This document shows, piece after piece, positions 11,061 through 21,556 of a stretch of 64,000 bases of DNA. How positions within the stretch are numbered: the first letter of the stretch is position 1; every line of letters starts with the position of its first letter. The position numbers and the translations under genes are program-made. The notes beneath the pieces are model-generated. The model was not told the DNA's origin and did not search any database. It saw only the letters and a list, made by a program, of their open reading frames with translations. The stretch is from positions 1,612,001 through 1,676,000 of the forward strand of contig KN832877.1 in assembly GCA_000827325.1 (NCBI GenBank), read 5' to 3'. This stretch comes from Oidiodendron maius Zn. Lineage: Eukaryota; Ascomycota; Leotiomycetes; Myxotrichaceae.

Positions 11061-14000
11061 TTAGTCTAGAGAAAGCAGACTTTCCGGGATCGGATCTTCC
11101 CTGACTCGAGTGGCCCCTTGGGCAATTAGTAAAGTAATCACCTGATCCCAAGCTCGTATTTCTGCGTTCAAATCGATCTTCGTGAAATGATACAGCTCTG
11201 ATATTTCATCAGGAAACTCTACGTCCTGTTCCAACCCTTCTTCATCTATGACATCCATTTCTATGTCTCGGGCTTCTTCCAACTTCGTACTCTTATTTTG
11301 CTCAGCAGGTGCTCCTTGTCTTGACTCGGTGGTGCTGGAGGGCGATTGCTGGCTCTTCTCTATTGAAAGTGGATCATTTTCGAAGAAACTTGGACCTGTT
11401 ATAACTTCAGCATTTGTCTTAGAAGACACAAAGTTCAAAGTTGCTTGAAGGGCTGTATTTACCAGATATTGTACCAAGACTATTCAGAATCATGTCTTTC
11501 ATATTGTAAACAAAATCCAGCACCGAGAACCCATCATTTGTCAAAGCATTTGTGTCCGCTCCCGCATCGAGCAGCAAGTGTAGAGCGCCATGCTTCCCAA
11601 AATTACCAGCGCATTGATGAATTGCTGTAACGCCTTGTGCGTTGTCCTTCGCATCTACCACCTCCGGTGTACATAACCGGGGAATTTGAAGAAGCAATTC
11701 TAGCATATCAAGCTTATGCTCAGATATAGAAAGATGGATAACGGTATGTCCCGTAGTCGGCCTCGCCATTGTCGAAGCACCATTGTCCAGAAGCAAATTA
11801 ATGAAACTGGTTCTCAGTCCTAGGGACGCAACAGCCAGTGGAGTCAATCCCCGCCAGTTCCTCTCGTTAAAAGTGCCTCTGCCATGCTCGGCGTTGACAT
11901 CCGCCCCCCTGTCAAGGAGCAGCTTTGCCACCCTCAGAGAGCCATTCGCTGCGGCAACATGCAATGGTGACTCTCCGTACGACGTACGGATATTAACATC
12001 CACCCCAAGATCTAACAATTGTCTTGCCATCCACACCTTATCATCTCGTGCCGCAAAATGAAGTGCGTGCTTCCCACCTTTGCTGGTGCGATGATCCAGA
12101 TTTGCTCCCGCTTTCAGTAGAAGATCGATGATGTCGTTCTCCTCATTATTAAGACGATATTCGCTCATATAATTCAGCGCAGTGCGGCCATCATTTTCGT
12201 ATGATGTGGTAGTTTTGACGTCACAGCCATGGTCGATGAAGCGCTTTACTATTTCTCTCCTGTGATTTCCTGCTGCGTTCATCAGAGGTGTGAAACCGAA
12301 GTCTTCTGGCATGTCTAGTAGTGAAGGAGCATGATTGGCTAGAGTATCAATGCATTCGAGTGCAAGGTTCTCTCCTGATTCTTGGTAGAATCCATTCCGC
12401 GCCCATAGTTCGTGGTTCATCATACTGCTGACGTCGAGGAGGCAGGTCTTATTAAGCTTGAAGTCGTTCAGGGCTCCATGGTTGATGAGGATCTTAACTG
12501 CGCTGGGTCTATTTAGAATTACGGCGTATTCGAGTGGTGTACTGCCTCCAGGTATGGATCCAGCATAATTGACGTGTTCTGGCCAGAAATTGAGTAGCGC
12601 CTCTAGCATGGTATCCAAACCGTAAAATATTGCATGATGCAGGGGTGCTGCTCTAGGGAATACACCCAAGGGATCAATTGAGGGGTGTGACCATAACATA
12701 TCTTCCTTCATTGTTCCGGCGCCGGCCGCACGCAGAATTATAGCCGCTTCTGCGACTTCGTTGTCTTCAAATGCTACTAGCCAGTGGAGGCATGATTCTC
12801 TTACAACCTCACCATCTTCATGGGAGGTTGCGGTAGCACCAGCACTGAGAAGCATCTAGAAGTCAGCTATTGAGGTTCCTTGAAATGGAGGACATACTTT
12901 CAATATGTTCAAGTGTCCTGCTTTACAACAGAGAACAGCCAAGCTCTCTCCACTTTCGTTTACGAAATTAGGATCAATTCCTGGGAGATCCAATAGCAGC
13001 TTTGTCAAGCCCGCATCCCCATATAAGACTGCCGCTTCGAGAAGAGTGTGTGCTTTGGGAATATTTGCATGCAAAGCTAAAGTAGAGACCGAGTCTTGGA
13101 ACTCTTGAGATCCGACGAACGGAGGACGAATTCTGGTATAAAAGTACTGATTGAATCCTCCGTAAGCATGGAATATGTGTCTTGCTAATTGGTATTCTTG
13201 CTCGTCTAGTCGTTGCAAGCTTCTTCCAGCAAAGCAAGAGCCCCAGGTAACCGCTTCGAATAACCAGTCAATCCGAGTCTCTTTGTCTACAGGTACAGCC
13301 ATATGATGTGCATCGTACCAACTCTGGAAGATTGCTTGAGCGGGTAAATAGCCTTTCTTCGCGGATTCCAAAATTGTCTCAAGAGCCAGCGATTTGTTCT
13401 CTGGGATGCCGAGGCTAATAGCATAAGCGATAGAGAGTTCGAACAAGGCTCTTTTTGCTACATGAGGGTCGGCGCTCATGGTCATCTGCTGCACTTCGGC
13501 GTATATACCGGCTTGTGCATCGTGATCTATCCAAGCCTCATCTCTCCAGCCGTAAGAGAGGTATTTGGATGAACCAAATATGGCTTCGGTGCTAGATAGA
13601 ATGGCTTCTTCCGAGCGGCCAACCGTACAATCGCTGACTCTATGGAAACTTAGTCTAAGTGATTGAATTGAAAAATTCTGACTTGCCTGGTTTGTGAAAT
13701 AACCGAATTCCCTCCTACGCTTAGAATAGCTAGGATAATGGATAGGTCCGAACAGCGTTTGGAAGGTGCCCAAGCCAAAACACGTTTTATAACATCATTC
13801 ATAGGAGCCTGATGTTCATCCTGAAGTCCCGCTTTTTGGATCCATATCAGTGCCTTTTCTAGCACATCTTGCTTTTTAGACATTAGTTCCGGGTCAATTA
13901 TTCCAGAGATGACATGCATGATGCACAATCCAAGAGAATAAGCGTCACTTCGTAGAACCCCCTTGGAGTCAAGGAATTGACTATCGGATTGATTCTCAAC

Positions 14001-14945
14001 CTCCGGTGCATTCCAGACCTGTGTTCCCAGATAGCGAGGTGACTTCGAAGTCCGTGGCGACAGAGGAATGATTGAGCCAAAATCAGATAATTTAGCAAGA
14101 TAGGTCCGAGACTTATTCGGATTCTCGCATAGCAGGAAATTATCCGTCTTTACATCTCCATGACAGACATCGGTGGTGTGCAGCGCTGAAAGGCCCGAAA
14201 TCATATCGCCGCATATTCCAAGTTTCTCTGCAGAAGTCAAGAGTGGATCGAGTGCCTCATGGTCCGTCATGCTGCCGACTTTGAGCCCTTCTTGACGTTC
14301 GAGATACTCCGCAAGGCTTCCATATTGAGCTCGCTCGACGATTAGGGCGGGAACGACAAAATTGTCGCCTTGGTTTATGAGATCGTAATATAAGAGATGA
14401 AGAATATTCGGATGCTCTCGCAGACGCTGGTGTGACAACACCATGACTTCGCGGTATATAGATGTAACCAGACGCTAGGATGAAGTATACAGTCAGCAAC
14501 AAACCAGGCCTTTCATAAGGCTAACCCTTACTTGTGTACGAGTATCACTAGGAGTTGCATTCTTGCTGAGCTTGAATTTAGCACATTTCACCACTGTCGG
14601 ACATTTTTCGTAACGTTTTATGCCATCGTCAGTATAGATGGTGAACTGGCTACCGTTGTTGTTGAGTATCACTTTGAGATACTGGGTCATGGACTCGATT
14701 TGAACTCTCTGCACATCGCGTGAATTTAGCAGAGCCAAAAAGTCCCGAACTGTGATTGTTTGGATGGAACTGGTGAGTGTAGTCCCTAAGGATGTAGTGG
14801 GACGCTCTGACCTGAACATGTTAGGCATGTAAAGTGTTGATCTTAGAGAAACAAAAGGGAAGTTGCTGCAGCCTTGCAATTTGCAGGTAGGACATTTGCG
14901 CGTATATATGCCAAATGAGATTTCTCCCATCAGTGGCTGAAACAT
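11061..14945 (-). CDS. Protein kinase with Sel1-like region and C-terminal ankyrin repeats
   Basis: Predicted 1226-residue protein in five exons: 14945-14532, 14474-13687, 13639-12898, 12855-11463 and 11404-11061. The kinase domain keeps the expected residues: Lys about 120 (VVKCAKF), Glu in IYREVMVL, catalytic loop CHGDVKTDNFLL (Asp about 245), DFG about 269-271 and APE about 294-296. It is therefore probably active. A middle region (KRALFELSIAYAISLGIPEN) looks Sel1/TPR-like, and roughly ten ankyrin repeats follow. An acidic tail ends the protein. The architecture parallels animal RIPK4/ANKK1. Intron 2 appears to be GC-AG (AG|GCAAGT); the 47-nt acceptor at 13640 is preferred over a 32-nt one. 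The last intron could use either of two donors. Divergent from the HeLo-pseudokinase gene. Confidence 0.8.
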
Positions 14946-15072
14946 TGCGCGCTTACGCACCAGTGAAAATCTCTTTTATCAGTAGCCCGCGTATTTTAAC
15001 GAAGGAAAAAACGACGCCTTTTTGTAACATCAGAGTATTCAGATCTTTACCAGGTGCAAGATTCAATGAATA
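14946..15072. promoter_or_regulatory. Short bidirectional promoter region
   Basis: Only 127 bp separate the predicted starts of the kinase-ankyrin gene (minus) and the HeLo-pseudokinase gene (plus). The two 5' regions must overlap. No specific binding motif is identified. Confidence 0.6.
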
Positions 15073-16764
15073 ATGGTGGAGCCCATAGGCACAGTTGGTT
15101 TAACCATCGCGATTATTGATGACGGAGTTAAGGTCCTCAACTTTGTACTGAAATGGATCGATGACGCAAAGCATTATGGAGAACACGTCCGGATTTTCAA
15201 AACTCGTCTTGCAACAGAGATCGCCCGGCTGCAAACTCTGTCCGACTTCCTGGGGCAGAAGTCAGACGATGGCGTTTATCGATTCGAAGAGCTCCCTTCT
15301 CTTTCTCAGCGAGCAGTCAAGGGGATGATTCAGGAATTTCAGACGACCCTATCTTCATATTCGATGTTGGTTTCAAGATACAAGATCGAGAGTCTGCAGA
15401 GAGGCTATGAATCGAAGGGGTCCTCAAAGGATGATGCATTGAGCATGCACTCGCCTCTCGATCTTGAGGCCGCTGGAGCTGCAGAAAGTAAGAATACTCA
15501 AGATGAAGCGTCCTGGATCCGAGTCGCCGCTTGGGGATTGTTTCAGAAGAAGAAAATTATGGCTCTTATAAAAGAACTCACCGACTGGAACAGCCAGCTT
15601 CAATGCCTGCTTATGTGTGCTCTTTGTTTTGGACAAGGACCACGGATTACACGACAGACACCTCCAGACATCTTGTGAATCTCCTTTAATGCCAAATGGG
15701 AAGAACTTTGCTGATAACTGTGCAGAAAAAACTTAGGGATGTCTACCGGAGTGACTTTACAGAAGTTAGTGGCCGAGAATACTACAGCTGGCCCTGAACT
15801 TTTCCCCAACTCGTGGGCTCTTCAGAAATTGAGACTACCTGACATAGATAGTCGTCTCCAAATTCTAGTCAACGGTGATCAGCGACAGTCAGTTTTCGTT
15901 GAGTACAAGGCGTTCGAGAAAGAACCCTCGAAAGTGTTCGTCGAACGAATGGAAAGATTGGGGAAACTCCTCAGCGTCCCAAAAGTTGCCGAGAATGGAT
16001 TCAATACGTTGCAGTGCATTGGGATTATCCGCCAGGACTCCCCCTCGAAAAGATTTGCCTTTGTTTTCCAGCTTCCAATCGGCTTGCCGGAGCCGACTTT
16101 GAACATGGATAACTTGCCAATCGATCTGTCCCAGGTAGTGACATCCAGCACGCTGAAACGCCCAACCCTGGGTCAGAAATTCAAACTTGCGCGAGCACTT
16201 GCAGAGACGGTATTTCAATTTCACTCAGCGAACTGGCTGCACAAATCAATCAGAAGTGAGAACGTATTATTATGGTGTCGCTCCACGGCCGTCGAATACT
16301 CGAAACCATATTTAGTTGGATTTGAATTCTCACGGGATGAAAAGGACAGATCTACAACCGAGCAAGATGATATTCTCGCCCGAAACATCTTTCGACATCC
16401 TGACAGACATGGGCCTCCGGAGGAGCGGTTCACTTCAATACATGATATTTATGCTCTGGGTGTCACGTTGCTCGAAATTGGCGTCTGGAGACCAGTACTG
16501 GAATTTGACAGAAGTTTCGGACAAAAGACTCCAGCTGAAATCAAGCTTTGCCTCGAGTCTCATGCGCGAGAGCGCCTACCGCATTATATGGGAACGGCGT
16601 ATATGACTGCAGTTTTGCACTGTCTTCAGGGAAGTCTTCTTGAATCTGAAGAAAGAAGTGATGCTCTCGGAAAGCTCTGGGGCGATACCGAACGGGAGCA
16701 AGTGCAGATGTCTTTACGGGAGAAAGTAATCGGAAATATTGATACTGGAGATGCACTGGAGTAA
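15073..16764 (+). CDS. HeLo-type N-terminal domain fused to a pseudokinase (MLKL-like architecture)
   Basis: Predicted 526 residues in two exons, 15073-15614 and 15726-16764 (111-nt intron, phase 2). The N-terminus (VEPIGTVGLTIAIIDDGVKV, then amphipathic helices to about residue 180) matches the fungal HeLo/prion-inhibition-and-propagation type. That fold in HET-S and related proteins can permeabilise membranes. The C-terminal half is kinase-like but lacks catalytic residues: HRD is replaced by HKS (residues 353-355, LHKSIRSENVLL) and DFG by GFE (379-381, YLVGFEFSRDE). A Lys remains in VFVEYKAFE (about 242). The family is widespread in Pezizomycotina; cell-death execution is inferred from the architecture. 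The donor at 15614/15615 was the only one found that fits the phase. Confidence 0.85.
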
Positions 16765-17190
16765 ATAATAATATTCTTTATATTTGAGTACTATCGGGAT
16801 GGGAGGCAGGTGCTGATCCAGGACCTGTATGAGCGGTACTCCCGATTGGCGTTCACAAAGCCTTCTGACCGGCTCACCGACACTCTAGGCCCGCTCTTTG
16901 ACTGCCTCGACCCTCCGCGGAGACGGATGCGCCCCGGCACATTCAGAAAGCGTTTGAATATGCCTTGGAATTAAAAGCCGACACAAGGCTTGACACTAAA
17001 GATTACAATGTGCTTATGTATCGACCGGGGGCAAATTTTAATGAGGAAACTATGCTTACCCATCCTGGATCTGCAGTGCAAGGTCGAATTATTAGCCTCT
17101 GCGTCCTTCGCAATGACGACTCGGACGTACTAACCTCACATACGGACGTAAAAGCGGTTGTTGTCGTCCTAGAAGATGTTTAATATTTTA
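16765..17190 (+). pseudogene. Possible HET-domain gene remnant
   Basis: A plus-strand frame around 16810-16900 reads LYERYSRLAFTKPSDRL. This resembles the segment after the HET (heterokaryon incompatibility) core in many fungal HET proteins (Y-S-x-R-x-L-T-x-x-x-D-R-L). A further frame at 16965-17183 may be the tail. The HET core itself is absent. It lies directly behind the HeLo-pseudokinase gene. The call rests on one motif. Confidence 0.35.
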
Positions 17191-17540
17191 GTTATGGAAA
17201 TTCTTTTGCATCGTTGTATTATGCGGTTACTTCTTATTGAAAGACCAGTACCACTTATACCTAGACACTTGCTTCTGTAGTTAAGCAAATACAGAGCAGA
17301 CAAAGGTGCTCCGTCCATGCCACACGATCTTCCTTCCATCACACGCTCAAAACAGTGGCATCTATTAACTTCTAGGGTGTTGTTATACAGTACAGTTCTC
17401 TGGAACCTTGAAACCAGCCATAATACCTGTCCTCTTTGCCAAGACAGATAATCGCCCAGTTGAACGCCTCGATCATTCCATCGATAGTGAAGAATTATGG
17501 CCTCATGCCTCATTTCTTTTCTCACTTCATGAAGACGGCA

Positions 17541-17950
17541 CTAATCTTGTATTGCCGAATAAGAACTCCGTTCTATTTTTCTGATGACTCTAGAAACTAC
17601 TCCTATCCCCTTCTCTGGTCGTGGAATCGGGGCTCGGTAAATCTTCGAGGCAGAAGAACCGAAGCGGTTAGCTATATGGACCTCTAATGCCCAAGGAAGT
17701 GCAGCATGGACTGGATCATACTGAGCCGCAGTGTCCCCGACCTGCTTGAAGAGGTCGATCCAACTGATGACCTTATTAAACAAGTCCGAGACTATGACTG
17801 TCTCTCCACTCTTTCGCCGGTATCGCCATTTTCTCTTTATACACTCCTGTCTTGACTGTTCGGTAAGCGCATGAAGTTCTGATACTATGTTGCGCTTATC
17901 TGGACAGCTGAAGTTAATATGGTTTCTGTCTTCATCGCTCAGCTGGGCTG
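17541..17950 (-). pseudogene. NLR N-terminal domain remnant (NWD/NACHT N-terminal type)
   Basis: The minus-strand frame reads NIVSELHALTEQSRQECIKR, then FNKVISWIDLFKQVGDTAAQ and YDPVHAALPWALEV. This is the characteristic N-terminal helical domain found ahead of NACHT in many fungal NLRs (F-K-x-V-G-D-x-A-x-x-Y-D-P-x-H-A-A-L-P-W-A). It decays after about 17600 and no downstream NACHT follows it in the correct order. It is therefore a fragment. Confidence 0.65.
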
Positions 17951-18625
17951 CTGCACGTGCCCAAAGGTCCTGACTGTAGCGCAGGAGTAAGGAGTCCGGA
18001 TATCGTTTTCATTGTCACATTCGTCAAGAGCATCAGCGACAAGAATGTAAGACCCACATGGGTCGCTCCCTAGCTTCGATAGAGGACCGAGAACAAGCTG
18101 ATGCCACTGGTCTGAGGGGGACAAGCTCGCAATATTACTCTGACCTGCAACAATATCGCGTATACTGTCGGAGAGACGGCACATTACACGCGAGCTGTAC
18201 GGCAATGCTTGTAAAGAACTTGCCGGCATGGCTCACATCTCCACCGCCTCTTGAGAAGAAGAAGCTGGTACCAAGACGCTTTTGCTCAGAGTATCTGAGA
18301 GCGATAGTGCGTGCAATCGTCGACTTTCCTGTGCCAGCTAAGCCGCTCAGCCAGAAGATACATTGCTTATCTTGTCCGTCAGCCCAGTTGTATATCTCTT
18401 GCATAAGGTCAACACGGGTGTCTTGGATGCAGGTAGGCTCGTGTCGACGGTCGAATGAATTGAACGGCGCGCTTCGTGCAAATGGCAGGAGTCTGAGAGG
18501 GTTTTCTCGACCTATAGCATGTGAGCTTCACGTAAAGTCAGAAACTGAAGGGAGCGAACCAATATGGTATATATCCCCAATCTGGACCCTTGCATCTCCG
18601 CCAATTTGATTGTCCTGGTATCGAC
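17951..18625 (-). pseudogene. NACHT-domain NLR remnant
   Basis: Minus strand: LPFARSAPFNSFDRRHEPTC and TRVDLMQEIYNWADGQDKQ lead into Walker A FWLSGLAGTGKSTIART. In the next frame, from about 18150 to 18000, follows SSIL-like SDQWHQLVLGPLSKL and Walker B YILVADALDEC. This is the standard fungal NACHT order, but the frame breaks between the motifs and nothing recognisable follows Walker B. The neighbouring N-terminal NLR remnant lies on the wrong side to belong to it. Confidence 0.75.
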
Positions 18626-20190
18626 GGCCAGACTGGGGTGGTCGGCCTAGCGGCTCGTGGACTGACATTGGCGACAGCAATGGAGTGTGCCAACTAGTGT
18701 AGCGTCGCGGAAGAAGTAGACAATCACAGGTTATAACCGCTGCTAAGTAGAGTGCAATGCTTCATCGTATTTTGCTGGTATGAGCTGTAGGATGAGATTA
18801 ATGGTATGGCTGGGGTTACCCGACGGCTTGTTGTTTGACCGGCCGCCATCTAACGGCTGGTTAGACCGAGGCGAGGGTGGCAGCGAATCAGATTTCGTGC
18901 CACGTCGGGAGACTGAAGCGTGCAATGTATTAAGGTTTGCGGGAGAAGCGCAGCCGAGGTCCCTCCTGCATATGAAATAATGACATGATTGTGTGGCGGG
19001 ACGGTTTAAGCCGATTCAAGAAAAGATAATTTTCATACTCGGAGAATGTAGAACTCATGCCTGATCCTGGAGAAATAGTCACGTGCATATATATAAGATC
19101 ATTCACTTGAGATATCTAAAGAACTTTATATTGAACAGAAATATTAAATCTAAAACTAATAGTGTATAATTCCAAATACATAAATCTAGATCTAGGGTAA
19201 TTGAGAGTATATCTACGTGAAACCTCGCTGAATACATCTCCCCTTCAGCTAAAGCAATCCCAAGCTGTCGTGTAGTAGGCCTCTATGAGATCTTCATGTA
19301 TATTAAAGTATTAGGTAACCATTTTCTTCTGCCTCCTGAGCCGGACACTGTGCTTTCTCAGAAGCTGCTCGGCCTCGGCAGTATAAGCATTAATGAGATC
19401 CTCGTGTATCTCATCGACTAAGCTATTTTGCTCGTCTAGATATCCTTCCTACTTGACTAACCATTAGGTGATCCCTTTCTTGTTACCTTTAGGCCGGTTA
19501 ACCTTGCAAGAAGAATTTCCCTTGAGAGATTGAAGGATTTATTTTTAGGGAAATCCTGTTTGGGTTCCCTCAGAGCTGACTTGACCCCCCCGAACACAGT
19601 CGCGTAGAGTTGACAACTTTTGCACAATAGAACTGAATAGTAAGTAAATCATGATTGATCACTGGATGGGAGATCAGGAACGTGAGCTGGGTAACCTGAG
19701 CAGAAGGTAAGACGAGGGTGAGTGCCGCCTGAGCAGAGCGGCGAGTGCCATTACAAATAGATCTCAAATTCTCTATAAAGCTGTAAATTACGAGTCAGGT
19801 TGTTAGATTCTTGACAAAAGCCTTGCCAGCTATCACGGCTCACCTCTACACATCCGCCACACACCCATCACGTGCTCCATTTCGCGCTTTCTCTGCCGTC
19901 CTTCCCGAGGGTCGATCCTCGCTATCACGGCAAGCGCTAGGTTTCAGCTCACGAAAGGGAAGTTTCGCCCTACCCGATATCATAGCCTTCATGGACGATG
20001 AAGGCAAAATTCCGCCGAGTAGTTGCCCGTTGTTGTGCCACCGACGGGTATCCCGAGAACACAGAACGAGGCTGATAAAGGCTGTGTGCCGGGGGTCGGC
20101 TAGTGGTTGCTGCACAAGATCGACGCTCAAGAGCTGGGCATTAAAATACGAAAAGCTGACCTGATTATTTGGAATTAGGAAAAAGGCTAA
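18626..20190. other. Gene-poor stretch
   Basis: No supported gene. A minus-strand patch at 19250-19450 contains two similar peptide-level stretches (IHEDLINAYTAEAEQ and IHEDLIEAYYTT), hinting at a decayed duplicated sequence. A 120-codon minus frame at 19846-20208 has no recognised motif. Confidence 0.4.
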
Positions 20191-20287
20191 TACCGTACTA
20201 ATTGGCATATAAGCCCGCCCTATGTATGCCTTCTCTTAGGAGGGGGCTTATAGCGAAGGGGGGGCTTATATGCCAGTTAGTACAGTA
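20191..20287. repeat. Short palindromic MITE-like element
   Basis: The 30-bp left end (20191-20220) and right end (20258-20287) are inverted copies matching at 27 of 30 positions; both read TA(C)xGTACTAAxTGGCATAT inward. The spacer is about 37 bp and contains another partial GGGGGCTTATA copy. Ends starting with TA suit a Tc1/mariner-type target duplication. No coding capacity. Confidence 0.65.
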
Positions 20288-21556
20288 GTCGATGACTATG
20301 TCAAAGGAAAAGGCAGCGGGGCAGAAATTGTAGATTGCTAAGCGAGGAGCCCCTATCCAAAAACAACAAACCTTGCGACCCTCTTGCGATTCTCGCAAAA
20401 AATATGCAGTAACTTTCGCGAGTCAACGCAATGCTATTTATTCGCAGTCTAATCACCTGCTCAACCAAAGGTCTCTAAAGTCATGCTCGGATTGAAAGAC
20501 CTCGCATACAGTCGAAAGAAAGTGAACGAAGTATTGCTTGGCGATGCAAATGGATTTTGGACGTATACTTTCTCCTGTTTAGCGATTTCAGGCTTTGAAT
20601 CTCGAGTTATAAAAGTGACCTTCTGCCTCTTTGGGCGAACTTTGTTAGACTGGAAATCTATAATCTGGGTTTCGAAGGCAAGACGTCACTGAAAACGCTC
20701 ACTCGAGACTTTTTGGCACTCAACTCGTATTTTTTCCAGATCTGAATCATCTGATCACTCGAGGAATCGCGTTCCTACCGGTAGGTGTCTCCATGCCTCG
20801 CATTTTTAATTCTCTTTAATCACTTATGATCACAGATACGAACCACAAGTCGATATGAATACGCAGAAGCATAGTTCAGGAAGGACGAGCGTTGCGTGGG
20901 GTACCAGGTAAGCTGTTCCATTTCTCTTTGCGCGTTGTCAATTGCATTCTCCATCGCACGTATCACGCCCTGAACGCTCGACGCAGCAACCTCCAAACCT
21001 CCTCGAGGCAGTCTCCGATGCTGTCCAACTATCTGCAGAATCCAGCAACGGTCTTGGAGAGGCTTACGAACCACATCCCTGCTGAGTTGGTTGTTGAGAG
21101 AATCAAGAAGACTAGGCAGGTGTTGCGAGATCTTGATCCTGCTCTTACACTTGATGGAGAGAACAGAAATTCAAGCAATGGGAGCGTGGGTTAGTGATGA
21201 TGAGATAGATTGGACAGGGATCCCCTTGGGAGGACTTGAGGATTGGTGTAGTATGGACAGAAAATCTGGGAAGGTTTTAACTTGCAGGAGCATGGGATGT
21301 AAATTTGTTGATAGAAACACTGACGTATATTCATCACGTCTGATGTCATACCTTATATAGCTTCAATTTAAAAGGAGAAAGGCAGTAATGGAAATGAGTG
21401 TGTATTGCTATTTCCAACGAATGTGAAGGCTGTATCAAATTGCAAAATTCCAGCGCATAATATCACATTCGAGTGATTGTCCAGTCAAAATCTTCTCACA
21501 GCGAGTGCATGCTAGCCGTGAACGACAACTTACTTGAAGTCACGTCTTACTGTTCC
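20288..21556. other. Intergenic downstream of the NLR
   Basis: Two overlapping frames of about 85-100 codons on opposite strands around 20820-21194 have no recognised motif. No other feature seen. Confidence 0.45.

Noticed and set aside
13640-13686. 32-nt alternative for the second intron of the kinase-ankyrin gene (acceptor at 13655)
   Set aside because: Too short for a typical fungal intron; the 47-nt acceptor keeps the same frame and has a branch-like ctaag.
19811-20208. Overlapping 117- and 120-codon frames on opposite strands
   Set aside because: No motif, and their position beside a MITE-like element suggests chance open frames.
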